In this document: one piece after another, positions 23,331-35,110 of the stretch | Layout of the letters: each line of letters opens with the position of its first letter | How positions within the stretch are numbered: position 1 is the stretch's first letter | DNA from: Cladocopium goreaui | Taxonomy: Eukaryota; Sar; Dinophyceae; Suessiales; Symbiodiniaceae | DNA length: 64,000 nucleotides | Reading direction: 5' to 3' | Assembly (NCBI GenBank): GCA_947184155.2 | Contig: CAMXCT020006635.1 | Span: 258,501-322,500 of the forward strand | Notes under the pieces: generated by a model | The model's database searches: none | Told to the model about the DNA's origin: nothing | Seen by the model: only the letters and a program-made list of their open reading frames with translations | Program-made: the position numbers and the translations under genes

Positions 23331-24539
23331 TCGCGGGAAGTGATCTTACTTGATGTCATCAGCGCATCAGCACATAGCAACAGAACCTGGACGTGACTCC
23401 ACTTGTCCTAGTGCTAGCCAAATCATCTGCCAGACTGCATGGGACTTTCTTTCCTTAAACTGTTTGCCAAGTTATCTTCCGACCTCGGCATTCAACACTG
23501 TATCTGCAACATACCGCCAGTGATATACTATATTGTATATATATATATATATATTGTAAAGTAAAAAACTGTTGGTTACATCCGGCTTCTTTTGTCAGAA
23601 CAACTGAAGCCATGTCATCCCTATTATATATATAGTAGATATAATTATACTATGGCAGTATCCCTGTCGGATCCCTACCCAGCTATAAAAGCAGCCGCAG
23701 CCAGCATCAGAATCTTGTCGTGTGCGGCTACTTCTCGGTCTCAAAATACAAGCGTCTGAGAACCGCACAAAAAGTCTCATGTGCGCCGGGGTGTGCTCCA
23801 CTTTCAGGTTGATATTACCACGTCCTAAATAATCCTAATAAGACATAGTTAAATATAATTAAACAATAAAACAACGTCTATAGCATTCTAAAACAACAAT
23901 TTACAATCATTGTTGTATCTTATGTCTGTTTCAAGGTAAGCCTCTCTGCACACGCCCTCAGGCATCAGCCTCTTCTCATGCTGCGAGTTCTCAACAGCCC
24001 TTCTTGTCTATTCCCAAAAAGCTCTTCTGGGATGCGTTCAGTTTCTGGTAAGACATTGCCGCCTCAGTAAGGTGGCATGCTGCAGGTGAACCCAAAGGTG
24101 CCCACAGGGTCCAAGGAGGATATGGAATTGAGGACATGCCTGGCTACTAAAACATGCGAGCTCAACTGTTCAACCCTTAAACGCTTCAAGAGTCTTTGGA
24201 GAAGATACCATGCAAATCCACAAAACTTCAGGGGATATTGACCCATATTGAACCCGCTCCTGTCATAGCGTGGGTTTTGCCCAGTAATGCCCAGTAACAT
24301 GCAGGGATTGACCGAGTGCAATATCATCCTGTGAAGCGAGGATGCCAGCGACTATACCAGGCAGTGTTACCAGGCAGTGTGGTAGACCAGGCCGCCCGGG
24401 CAGTGCTCGGGGGCAGTTTTTTCTCGATGTGCTGTTGCAAACCTCACCGTTAAAAAGGCTCCCGAAAGAGGGATTATGATGGGATGGGATGATGACTCCC
24501 GACATTAATCATCCCATCCATTGTAATTAGAAATCAAAT

Positions 24540-24720
24540 GTGAAAAAATATATATATATATATATACACTTATGTATATATATATATACTGTATATATAG
24601 ATATTAATTTAGATATAGATATAGATGATAGATATAGATATAGATAATAAATATAGATAATAGATACGATGGTATGAATAATAGATATAGACTTATAGAT
24701 ATAGATATTAATCATGTATA
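24540..24720. repeat. TA / ATAGAT microsatellite
   Basis: TATATA runs grade into AGATATAGATATAGATAATA. There is no coding signal. Confidence 0.9.
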
Positions 24721-25568
24721 TGTTTGCCATATCCATGCCATATCCCCATCGTCAAATGATCTCCCAGCAGCAATGATGGGCTATAGCTTCACATCGCTCT
24801 GTTGGGTTGGAACTCCCTGGTAGTCAGTTGGGTGTTGCCTAGGAGTTGATCCAACGTTTGCTGAAATTTTACCAACTGAATATGTGGGTGAAAACCCACA
24901 GAATTCAGATGTCAATCCGAGCCTTGGGAGTGTTATTGCGGGGCCCCGGACGACCAGTGCCTTCTGCGAGGCTCACGTTCCTAGGAACAGCAGGTTTCCT
25001 TTCCATGGCTGCATGTTAAACAACGCAAGTGGGATTACACCATGGAAATTCAACACTGAACCCAGCGTAGACAAGTATTTTGAGCAACAAACAAGCACAT
25101 TCTGAATTCAAGCACGCATGTTTTGAGGCTCTAATCTTGGATAACGATCATATTCATATAAAACGCAAGTTAAGTTTTCAGACCAGCCGGGGACCGCCAG
25201 TTTGGCCATTTCAAGTGATTTGCCAGAAGTATTACCCTCCGGTAAATTAACATAGATGTGGTGTTTACCCAGCACTCAGCATTTGTAGATCACTTTCCCA
25301 GGGAAACCATGATTTTCCACCTCTTTTTGTATGTTTATCCTACATGGTAGGGTACTCCACGTGGTTCCTGATCAACTTGCAGGGGCATATCATTCCGATC
25401 CAGCTTGGATGGGGCTGGTATCATTGGGTACCCTCAACATCGAACTACTTTTTTCTGAAAAATCATAAGGTGCCAAAACTGAATGATTCGAGATATTCTA
25501 GCCATATTCGAATCTAAACATGGGAAAAACCTTGGGTCCCAAGGTTTTTAAAGTGGTCCGTTGAAAAC

Positions 25569-25650
25569 CGATGCCGAGGCGCCCGAGTGCACCCGACCAG
25601 GACAAGCCATAAGGATGCCCAGGAGCCTCAGCTTTGAGAATCAAAGCACC
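25569..25650 (-). CDS. Exon of an unrecognised minus-strand gene
   Basis: Twenty-seven codons read GALILKAEAPGHPYGLSWSG followed by ALGRLGI. The acceptor follows an excellent pyrimidine tract (TTCATTTTTGTTTGAG) and the donor is CATCG|GTTTTC. It enters in phase 0 and leaves in phase 1. Confidence 0.45.
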
Positions 25651-25756
25651 CTCAAACAAAAATGAAGAAAAAGGGTCCAGATGATGGGTCCAGGTTTGCT
25701 TCACTATTTTAAGATATATGAGTTTACTTTCTATTTTTGGGGGTTGCTACATGCAT

Positions 25757-25778
25757 ATGTATATGCATATGTATATGC

Positions 25779-25810
<32 letters not shown>

Positions 25811-25870
25811 GTATATGTATATGTATATATATATATGTATATAAATATATATGTATATATACATTTTTTT
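25757..25870. repeat. (TATATG)n microsatellite
   Basis: Alternating TGTATATGCATA and TATATA units. ORFs on both strands are low-complexity translations. Confidence 0.9.
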
Positions 25871-26264
25871 TGTACACTTTTGTGTGTATGTGTGAATGTG
25901 CGTGTGTGCTGTGTGGCTGTGTGTTGTAAACACGTCAATAATAACATCATTGACAATTATACACCAAACGCATGTAATCTACAGTAATCCCCGCAATAAT
26001 CCTAATCTCCATCCCCACATATGGAACCCCACATGGACAAATTCAATACCAACTCTGAATTTCTTGGGAGTGCTATGATTAGAGGGAAGGGATCGCCTTT
26101 CTGTTGGCCACAAAAGAAAGCTAGATCCCACGCCCCAGGCGGTATTGTCAATATGAATATAACACCTTACCGACCAAGTAAGTTTATATATGTTTATATA
26201 ATAAAATACCACGCAACACATTAGCATCTCAACCCGTCTCAACCCTTCCACCAACTCCTGAAAC

Positions 26265-26396
26265 CAGGCGCCATTCTCCAGCCATCCCGGAAAACGGTTC
26301 CACTGGGCCACCAGGCCCCGAGATTGGAAGGGAAGTGCCGCTGCTTCTCCACGTATCCACTGACCAACTGGGCGGGGAAGCGACAAACAGCCCACT
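26265..26396 (-). CDS. Exon of an unrecognised minus-strand gene
   Basis: The phase-1 frame reads WAVCRFPAQLVSGYVEKQRH and FPSNLGAWWPSGTVFRDGW between CACTTCAG and CCTG|GTTTCAG. Two other frames are also open across this GC-rich block, so the frame is chosen on composition and on matching 1/1 phases. It may join the 25.6-kb exon through a missed exon. Confidence 0.4.
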
Positions 26397-27416
26397 CTGA
26401 AGTGATGGAACTCATGGGATTGATGAGATTGACGAGAATTAGTTACTGTAAGAGTTAATAACTGGATATGATATACTGGATATATACCCAAGTTGATCCT
26501 AGTTGTTTACACATGTTTACACATGTTTACACTCTTGCTAGCTTCAGGCATCATGTCAGTAAAGCCTTGCAGAAACCCTCATGAACTCCGATCACTTTGG
26601 CAAAATAATCCAGATCTTCCGGTGGCTGGTGTCGTCCCAAAAGAGACGTCGTTCATCCTCGAGCCTTTGGTGAAGCCTATGCATCACGACTTGGAAAAAT
26701 AAATGAGTGCCACACGGCTTCTACCCTCTGGTAATTTCACGCTCAACCATTGTAAATTACCCAATGAAAGTAGATGACGTTCCTATTAGTTCCATGGCCA
26801 TTTTCCATGGCAAACTGCTTTAGTCACCAAAGTGTAATGGACATTATTGTTCCTAAGGATATACAGAAGCCATGGTGCTTCACAGCAGAATGGCTCCCTG
26901 GTTTACGAGAACAAAATCAGGAGACCCCTAAAACCAATAGTTTTCCAGTGATTGTTTCTCTTAACCATTCCATTGATTGAAGAGATTATCAAGGTAACAT
27001 ACCTTCTGCCATGGTTTGCGTTGGGAGCTAAGGATCTTAACTTGTCGTCTCCTGCAGCCTTGGTCTCCCCACGATCTTCGCCACAGTTCTTGCCTGCGAT
27101 TAATTAGTTGACAGCTAGTTGTCATTATTGGGATTAGAGGAACTTTTATATACATGTTGTTAAATGCTTGTATTAGTTATCATTGTATTTATATATTAGA
27201 TGTACTTTTATAATGTTTTATATATTGTTATCTATTTGTTATCTATTTGTTACTCATTATTACTTAGTAATTTGAATTATAGTTACTGGAAGCATGTGGC
27301 CCTGCCAAGCGGCGAGGTGTATCCCAAGGACCGACCATTCTGACCGTGACCATTGTCCCTGGTTAAGACTAAACCATGGTTAGGGGGGTACTCCAATAGT
27401 AATTTCATCTACTTTT

Positions 27417-27478
27417 TTATGGTACCCCAGTTAAACGGCCGGGCCGTTTGGGGTTTATTAATCCAGGGTTGACATTAT
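27417..27478 (-). repeat. Dispersed repeat E, copy 2
   Basis: Inverted relative to 19027-19084, sharing GGTTTATTAATCCAGGGTTG. A short perfect dyad (ACGGCCGGGCCGTT) lies at its edge. Confidence 0.6.
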
Positions 27479-28260
27479 ACACCCCACCACCCCTCCCCTC
27501 CCCAAGGGGTCAACTGGCGACATCTTTAGTGCATGTCAAAACCATCCGCTAATCAAACGTGGGAATGGGCAATTCCTCATTTATAGATGATTTTCCGGTG
27601 TTAAAACAGTTAAAACTTACATATCAACACCTTCATTTAGAGGGGATTTTCTGCCATGTTTGATTACCGGAGGGTACAAACATGTACAAAAAAACACACC
27701 AAAAATAACACCATCAGCCGAAGAAATTTTCCGAGTTAGGCACTATGGCACTGGAGGCCCGGCAACAACACACACTTTTTGCCGCGGATCTGCGGATCTG
27801 CGGACAGGACCTGGGACAATTCCGATGAAGATTTGTGCATCGGATATTCACAAGGATCACTATAGCTGGTGAACTGGGTGGGCATAATCACTATCACTAT
27901 CGTATCTCCAACTCGCTCAAAGTGATGTTCATACTCGCCATGGGTTACTACATTATGTAAATTGCACATACCACATGCACGTTGCAAGTTTCAAACAGCG
28001 GGCTATTGTCATATGCAACCCCTTACCCTGTTTAGTACTGGATCATGATTAGCGGCAGTTATTGGGGGATTGGATTGCCCATCTATACCTAGGTCCATTA
28101 TACTCATGTTCATTTCTTCCTGGGGCAATCTTTTGACTCGCTTTCATATTTATTGCATGTTTGCTATGACACCCTCCCTTTTCTGGTAGAGAATCATTTT
28201 TGACTCCACATCTGATTGACGAAATCACACTATACCAGGCCCACGAATCTGGCTGCCGAC

Positions 28261-30054
28261 CTATCGTGAAGCCAGCAGGAGCCCGTAGCCGATGGAGAAC
28301 AAGGCCAGGATGAAAGCGATGACGTATGCTCTGTAACGATCAGGAAGGCTATTGGAGCTGGACCTGTGGCACTGGGGCAAAGGTGGCCCCTTTGGGACAC
28401 ACCATGAAGTCGGACCTCCCTCTGGTAATTTAACATACGAGTAGCTATGGAAAACGGCCCATTGAATTACAAACTAAAAAAGGGTGATTTTCCATAGCTA
28501 TGTTGAATTACCAGAGAGTAATTGAAAATTTATCGCTCTCTCTGTCTCTATTGTTATGAAGAAAAACACCTTGCCCGAGCTGAATTGGAAACCTGATCTG
28601 CAACAAATCTTTGTGGCTTAACTTGAGTACCTATATATATATATAAATATCTAAACATATCTAAACTCTGTAGACCATACATGGGGCACTGGACCACGAT
28701 TGTGTTCCATTGATGAACCCCTGGCCGCCCTAAAGGTGTGCCGCTAAGAATCTATGAGCAGATCCGTTCACTTGAAATGGCCGTCTTAGATCCCCATCAT
28801 TTCTGGATTATATAAAATATCAATTGATAATATCAACTATTATTTATATATATATATATATCTATCTATATGTTCACGTTTGGTGGTTAAACCACCAATG
28901 TTGGTTAATCTCCCATTTGATGGTTGTTAGAATAAACTTCTGCTGCCTGTGCTCGGCAGGCTTGGGCTCAACTTTCGCCGCTGCGGTCGAACCGCTGGAA
29001 CCTTTCTCCTGTGGAGCAACAGCACCCGGATCTACGTGTGAAAACTGGATTGGTTGAAGAAAGGCACGGAAGCCATGTTTTATTCTACAGTAATCAAAAA
29101 CAAATCTTTCGTGTATTGTTTCCCTTAAAATGTCCTGAAGTCATCGTAAATCATCTCAATGACACGTTGATGAAACAAACGCAAATAGGCTGATCAAATT
29201 TGATCATCAACAGCATCAAACAGCATCCGCCTCTGCATGCTTTTGTTGGGCCCTCCCACTGATGAGAAATCTTAGGTTTCAGGTCCTGGAACTTAGGTTG
29301 CATTTCAGACTTTACCACCATCCATTTGAAATCATAGCTTGAGCATGGTGAGCCATAGCCACATGTAGCCATATATCCTTCTGGATAATATAGACAGAGC
29401 CACCGGATGAAGGTACCTCCTTCTCAGCTTTCATTTTGGCTTGCAACTCATCCCATCTCCTCAGATGAAGCAAAGCCGAACCTACCCCAGTCATTTTTTT
29501 GGAGCCTCCTGGAATCAGGTGAATCAAACAAAACAAGAAATCATCACAACCACAACGCGAACAACCCAACATCAAGAAACCAACTGCCTGGAAATCCACT
29601 TCGATGGATTTGAACCACTGCCACTTCTTGTCCAACCGATTCATGGGACATCTGCTTGGTTGTACCGTATGGCTATGGCTATGGCCATGACAAACATCAC
29701 AGCATCACAGCCTTCCGTGGCCATGGCTCTTCTTGTTCTGCTGATTGATCTTGCCAGCTTCGGACAGCATCAAGGACAGCGTCAGCCGCTTGCCCCTCAG
29801 CAACTTGCGGGCTGAAGGATGTCTCACTCAAAACACTAACACGACACACGACTCAATAGCCAATATCAATCAATATAGCCAATATCAATCAATATCAATA
29901 TAGGCAATATCAATAGCCATCAATAGCCAATATCAATCAACTAACGAAATTCTTTAAGTTGCTAATATGTGCCCTGGGGGTTTCCATACCTCAAATGATG
30001 ATGGAAAATCCCTAAAAAATCTCCGGATTGCAGAGCGTCCCCCATCTCTGCCAT
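28261..30054 (-). CDS. Tail-anchored membrane protein of 197 residues, complete seven-exon model
   Basis: Exons are 29990-30054 (ATG at 30054), 29701-29811, 29581-29651, 29417-29508, 28938-29008, 28570-28592 (23-nt micro-exon) and 28261-28421 (TAG). All introns are GT-AG, from 49 to 408 nt, and the phases agree at every one of the six joins. The N-terminus reads MAEMGDALQSGDFLGIFHHH. The middle has an amphipathic helix (LLHLRRWDELQAKMKAEKE), then a Ser/Ala/Pro linker. The end is one hydrophobic segment, YVIAFILALFSIGYGLLLAS, four residues from the stop region, with no N-terminal signal. That is the layout of a tail-anchored protein facing the cytosol. I recognise no family. The last intron ends inside a MITE terminus, which supplies the acceptor TTACCAG. 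Confidence 0.75.
28418..28520. mobile_element. MITE/introner-like element, family A, copy 2
   Basis: CCCTCTGGTAATTTAACATA and the facing TATGTTGAATTACCAGAGAG bound about 103 bp with an inner GCTATGGAAAA inverted repeat. Its left end supplies the 3' splice site of the last intron of the tail-anchored gene: minus-strand TTACCAG|AGGGAGG. Confidence 0.8.
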
Positions 30055-30262
30055 GACGCGGAGAGAAACGCCAGGTCGACCGGTCGGGGTCGATGACATC
30101 ACACTCCACGGGGCCCAACAGCAAGGGTGGCCTTGGAAATGCTACTTTTGATGGTTGCGAAATCACCACTGCAAGGATGGTTGAGACATATTGAAACCCT
30201 ATAAACAATGGGATAAACCATGAGATACCATGAGAAACCACCTCTCAACTAGGACCTAGGAT

Positions 30263-31310
30263 TTCTATGGATCTCTTCCATCTACGGTATTCTTATGACC
30301 CTGAGGATATCGAGAAAATCAATCCCCAACATATACGTCGTATAACCGCTGATCAGTATACAGTAAGAGGGAGTGTAACTTGTAACCATCAATATGATAA
30401 CCAATCAGCAGTGGTACTTCTAATGGCTCAAGTAAAATGCCAACATTTCTTTCTGGATTTCATGATGACACAGTTGGAAGGAAATGATTTTCCCTTTCCC
30501 ATACTTACTATGTCATCATGGTATATGTGGTTGCCAACATGTTGCATTAAACTTGACCGAGCCGGATGGTAAGTATGCCATATGTGGATGGTAATCAGGC
30601 AGACCCAATGATAAACCATACGCCATGTACCAAACCTTGCCATTTGGGAATGAACACTACAGTATGTTATATATTCGAGTTTTCCTTTTGACACTTTGGT
30701 AGTCAATCATGCTTGGCTGAAATGGTGGTACAATCAACCGGTAAACTTGACCCAAATGATTACAGCAAAGGGTTTTTATCACAAAGAAATTTGAGGTGAG
30801 GTATGACTATAACCAAAACAAATGGTTTCTGGACGTAGTTCAGCCAAATGGATTTGAATTCAAATGGATACAACCATTACCATACTATATATGTGTTTTT
30901 TTTGCAGATACAAACGCATGTATGTACAATTCGTATGTATTACAACATGTGAGATGGTGTATACCAACACCGAAAACTGTGTCTCAGGCCCAACAAATGA
31001 GACTACATAGCGGGAAGAGTTGGCTCAGTGCGACAGTAAGTGGGGCATATGGTATACGAAAACGACAATCCACCAAACAATGGGTTGTATACTTATAAAA
31101 TCATTGGCTGGACACTAGGAACACTTGGACCTCAGTACATCTCAGTGATGTTTGGGGTGGTGTAACCCAACAAGGATCCATCCTTGTATACACTAGCCTC
31201 AGGAATGGTTCTGTCGCCAACTATTAGGTCTTTATGTGTCCATTGCAGCCCCAACCATCGCAGGTAGCTTTTGCAAAGCAGCCAGTTGCCAAGTAATACA
31301 GTATGCGTAT
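30263..31310 (+). pseudogene. AT-rich decayed coding relic of unknown origin
   Basis: From 30267 the plus strand is coding-like in successive frames broken by stops: RYSYDPEDIEKINPQHIRRI, then about 30700-30780 NHAWLKWWYNQPVNLTQMI, then 30796-31098 with NKWFLDVVQPNGFEFKWI, then 31110-31270 with DVWGGVTQQGSILVYTSLRN. Aromatic and Asn/Gln-rich use and low GC differ from the GC-rich host exons. At least three stops and a frameshift interrupt it. It could be an integrated virus-like or element gene or a degenerate host gene; I cannot place it in a family. Confidence 0.4.
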
Positions 31311-31439
31311 TGATGGTCCACCCAGTTTATCACTATTTTGGGTATTCAACCTAGTCTATACATTGAGGGCTCACATGCTCTCCAATATCCGCCGACCCCG
31401 GCAGACGCAAGGGGGAGCGCGCCAGGGAATAAGACAAGC

Positions 31440-31581
31440 AAGTTTAGGAGCAGGAGCCGCAGCAGCAGCAGGAGGAAAAAGTAGCCAAAATCATCATGTT
31501 CTATGGGTTTCAGAAGTTACGTTAGGCATTTTCGGGGTGCAATTTTGGGGCTTATGGGCAAGAGCACGCAAAAGGGCAGCA

Positions 31582-31612
<31 letters not shown>

Positions 31613-32300
31613 TTGTTTCTTGCTTTGGAAGCTGTTTGATTGCAGCAGCACGACAGCAGCACCACAGCAGCAGCAGCCACCAGCAGCAGCACCAGCAGGA
31701 GGCAGCAGGCCGCCGCAGGCAGCAGCAGGCAGCAGCAAGCAGCAGTAGGCAGCAGCAGACACAAGCAGACGCAGCAGCAGTAAGCGCAACGGCAGCAGTG
31801 CAGCAGCTAGCAGCACGAAAAATTGTGTTTTTCTAGGATTTTCAAGGAAGGCACCAATGGCCAGTAGCAGCAGCAGCGCCAGTAGCAGCCAGCAGCCAGT
31901 AGCCAGCAGCCTACCCAAAATCTCTAGATTTTTCTAGGATTTCAGACGACACGTTAGGCACTTTTTTGGCGTGGTTCTGGCACTCGCTCGTCCTTCAGAG
32001 CCCTGGTGTTTTCCCCCCGGCAAGTGATTTTTTCGAACCTGTTTTACTGCTAGCAGCCGCCAGCAACAGAATCTATCGAAAAATTGTGTTTTTCCAAGCA
32101 GACGCAGCAGCAGCAAGCGCAACGGCAGCAGTGCAGCAGCTAGCAGCACGAAAAATTGTGTTTTTCTAGGATGGCACCAATGGGTGTCAAGAACGTGGGC
32201 AAGAGCACGCAAAAGGTGCACATAGCCAGTAGCTAGCAGCCAGCGCCAGTAGCAGCCAGCAGCCAGTAGCCAGCAGCCTACCAAAAATCTAGATTTTTCT
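31440..32300 (+). repeat. CAG/GCA triplet-rich domain
   Basis: GCAGCAGCAG runs (31456-31830, 31866-31915, 32103-32145) are interleaved with short unique sequence. A plus-strand ORF of 177 codons and its antisense Leu-rich shadow are translations of the triplet run. I see no splice-supported exon. Confidence 0.75.
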
Positions 32301-32470
32301 AGGATTTCAGACGACACGTTAGGCACTTTTTTGGCGTGGTTCTGGCACTCGCTCGTCCTTCAGAGCCCTGGTGTTTTCCCCCCCGGCAGGTGATTTTTTC
32401 GAACCTGTTTTACTGCTAGCAGCCGCCAGCAACAGAATCTATCGAAAAATTGTGTTTTTCTAGGGTGTCA
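31925..32470 (+). repeat. Direct duplication, two copies of about 170 bp
   Basis: ATTTTTCTAGGATTTCAGAC through AACCTGTTTTACTGCTAGCA and on to ATCTATCGAAAAATTGTG occurs at about 31928-32093 and again at about 32290-32458. A second shared block (GGCACCAATGGGTGTCAAGA... AAGGTGCACATAGCCAGTA) occurs at about 32170 and 32557. Confidence 0.75.
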
Positions 32471-32699
32471 GACGACACGTTAGGCACTTCTATATATCTT
32501 GTATATATTTCTATAGGGTTTCAAACGTGACGTTTGGCAGTTTTCTCGTTTATATAGCACCAATGGGTGTCAAGAACATGGGCAAGAGCACGCAAAAGGT
32601 GCACATAGCCAGTAATCGGTTGGCGGTATCGGCTTGGGCGCTATCTCTGTGCATGCTGTAGCATATTGAGCACAACGCAATACGCTAGAATCACCATAT

Positions 32700-33920
32700 T
32701 CATCCCTTGTAGTGGACATGGATCTGAATGCGAATCCGTGATGTAGTTTTGTATGCCAAGGATTGGGGTTTAATGATGCTAATCGCGCATGTGGAATATT
32801 TTTTTCTAAGCATAATTATATGTTTTGGGTTTGCTAGTCCGCATGAGTTCAAGCCATTCCCAGGCTTGGACAATCGAAAATCGTCCACAGGTCTAAGCAA
32901 AGCAAAATTGTTCACAGGTCCGGACGACCCAAAAGCATCCACAGATTCGGACGACCCAGAAGCATCCACAGGTCCGGACGAACTACAATCATCCACAGGT
33001 CCCGATGAACCACAAGCATTAGACGACTCAGGGCCATGGCAAATCAAGACGTCTGGATGTAAACAATCATTGAAACGCAGCGTGGTTTCTTGATTCTGAC
33101 GCTTGTTTTTATGGAATCTTTTTGCTTGCTTCTGGCGTCTGTTGCCTACCCAACGACTTTTTACAGCACCGCATCGTTGTAAGGCTTCAACTCTTTCAAC
33201 TGCATTTCGCTGATTTTCTTCAACTTTTTGCATTTCACATAGTTTAACATCAGCAGCAGTATTTTTTGTTAGCAAGCTACGTGTCACTGCACACGTACAC
33301 AAGTCACAACTCCTTGGGTTTTGTAGCGTTTGAAAACGACATGCTGGCAGCAAAGCTCCAATTCCTGACGGGCTAAGAAACACCACCACATGACTTTTCA
33401 TCCGTAACAGCACTGTCCCCATAAGACCATTAGTTGTTTCTACTTGACGACCGGCTAACTTCAAGTATGGCATTGTCCATTCTTGATGTCGAGAAAGGGT
33501 CAGTATATTTCCGACGCAGGCAATTGCATATTTTGTTCTGCGACACGCTTTACAAATCTTCGGTTGAACACTTTCAGACTTTACTTTGCATTCAGACTGA
33601 CTTGTCAGACAATTGTGGTTCATCGGGACTTGTGAACGATTATGGTTCGTCCAGACCTGTGGACGATTGTGGTTCGTCCGGACCTGTGGACGATTGTGGT
33701 TCGTCCGGACCTGTGGACGATTGTGGTTCGTCCGGACCTGTGGACGATTGTGGTTCGTCCGGACCTGAGGACGATTGTGGTTCGTCCGGACCTGAGGACG
33801 ATTATGGTTCGTCCGGACCTGAGGACGATTATGGTTCGTCCGGACCTGTGGACGATTGTGGTTCGTCCGGACCTGTGGATGATTTTGGTTCGTCCACACC
33901 TGGAGATGGTTTGGACCCAT
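32700..33920 (-). CDS. Unrecognised 406-codon ORF flanked by inverted minisatellites
   Basis: A single open frame runs across two 27-bp minisatellite arrays and a unique core of about 540 bp. The core has Cys pairs (ICKACRRTKYAIAC and SCDLCTCAV), a hydrophobic stretch (HVVVFLSPSGIGALLPAC) and a basic tail region (RRQKQAKRFHKNKRQNQE), which suggests a nucleic-acid-binding or zinc-binding protein. The array translates as RTNHNRPQV at the start and as GSSGPVDDC near the end. The unique core makes a real coding history likely; the repeat ends may not be translated. No family is recognised. Confidence 0.4.
   Translation of the reverse strand: MGPNHLQVWTNQNHPQVRTNHNRPQVRTNHNRPQVRTNHNRPQVRTNHNRPQVRTNHNRPQVRTNHNRPQVRTNHNRPQVRTNHNRPQVWTNHNRSQVPMNHNCLTSQSECKVKSESVQPKICKACRRTKYAIACVGNILTLSRHQEWTMPYLKLAGRQVETTNGLMGTVLLRMKSHVVVFLSPSGIGALLPACRFQTLQNPRSCDLCTCAVTRSLLTKNTAADVKLCEMQKVEENQRNAVERVEALQRCGAVKSRWVGNRRQKQAKRFHKNKRQNQETTLRFNDCLHPDVLICHGPESSNACGSSGPVDDCSSSGPVDASGSSESVDAFGSSGPVNNFALLRPVDDFRLSKPGNGLNSCGLANPKHIIMLRKKYSTCAISIIKPQSLAYKTTSRIRIQIHVHYKG
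32870..33035 (-). repeat. 27-bp minisatellite, left (inverted) array
   Basis: Five to six degenerate units of TCCACAGGTCCGGACGACCC type are the reverse complement of the array at 33.62-33.90 kb. The unit length keeps frame (nine codons). Confidence 0.8.
33615..33910 (+). repeat. 27-bp minisatellite, right array
   Basis: About ten units of GGACCTGTGGACGATTGTGG plus TTCGTCC, nearly identical in the middle and divergent at both ends. It faces the left array as an inverted repeat around the ORF core. Confidence 0.9.
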
Positions 33921-33959
33921 CCAAACCTGCGGACACGTCAGCTCAATTGAACTGAGCGT

Positions 33960-34880
33960 GGCGTGCCCCTGCCTCGGTGTCTCAAGATACCAATTCTATC
34001 CGTCCAGTAATAGACAATGATGATACATTATTTTCAAACTAAGGTTTGGGCTGAAGCTGACAACAGCTTTTCACAGAGCTGTGTCAAAAAATACCTAAGA
34101 GGTGTGTATACCAATCATTCAAAATTTGGACGCTGCAAAAGTGTGTTTACGGAGGCGATGGACTGATTATTTGCGTGCGTGTATAGTCAACTGATTTGGG
34201 TTTCTCACTTTGTAACTTCTTTCCCCACACCAACGCCGCCACCAGTTGCAACTGTGCTCGTTGGCCTTAGTCAATAAAAAAGGTTCGTCCTTTAATCAGG
34301 TGTTCAAACGTTTCTCAAGGAGGATTATAGGATAGTAAAAAAAAATGAACACGAAAAAAATTGAGCACCTGACTTACCGCGCTAGGGCAAGATTTGCTCC
34401 GCATTTTTCAAATTGAATGCTTGGAGCCAAAAGTCTGCTGGTCCATGAAACTGCATTATCATTGAGTAACGTTCCAACATACAAATAAAGACGTTGTTAG
34501 AATTAGAAGTGAAAGACAAATAATAACGAACATATTGGCGCAGAAAGTTTCAATACAGTTTGTTAAGAGTTTGCGTGTCTTTTTTGCCGTTACCGTCGCA
34601 TATATGAAATAACAGCCTTAGAATAGCAGTTGCACCCACCTACCATTTTGAACGGCGTCGCAAGTGCATATCGTCGCAACATGTGGACACACACTGACAT
34701 GCGCACACTGAAACATCAAATAGCACCGTCATAATTACGGCCAGGAGCCGGAGCACGGCCAAGGACAATTGAGTTATATTTCAAGATTTTTCCACTAAAA
34801 AAGCTAGAAATCCATGAAAATCACGTTACTTGCTCTTCTAAGGTTCTCCTCAGCTAAACACTGCACTGTCGTTAATTTGA
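33960..34880. other. No gene seen
   Basis: AT-rich, apparently single-copy DNA. No ORF with splice support or repeat was found on either strand. Confidence 0.5.
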
Positions 34881-34918
34881 TTTGTTTGGACCACCTTTTC
34901 GTCATCTCATCAAGACGG

Positions 34919-35110
34919 TCAATTTGATATCGTCTTCAAATCCTGGTTGTAAGAATTTATATCAGGTGGCCAGCAAGTCCTCACATGAAACAAAAATAAT
35001 TCCACGCAATTTGCAACACCACGTGCTACACATTTTTCACGAGCTTTTTGTCTTTGTTGCACTGCGGCCACCGTAGACCTTGCGCAGCTCAAGGGACGTA
35101 CAACACCCTG
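34919..35110 (-). CDS. Possible exon
   Basis: The minus strand reads VVRPLSCARSTVAAVQQRQK and AREKCVARGVANCVELFLF. Composition is protein-like, but the plus strand is also open and I could not fix splice sites. Confidence 0.25.
   Translation of the reverse strand, partial: QGVVRPLSCARSTVAAVQQRQKAREKCVARGVANCVELFLFHVRTCWPPDINSYNQDLKTISN

Noticed and set aside
23685..23700. TATAAAA-like promoter box (CAGCTATAAAAGCAGC)
   Set aside because: Isolated AT-rich match. Dinoflagellate core promoters are not known to rely on a TATA box, and no start is nearby.
31303..31836. 177-codon Ala/Gln-rich ORF
   Set aside because: Mostly a CAG run. The N-terminal part continues out of the decayed AT-rich relic and has no motif.
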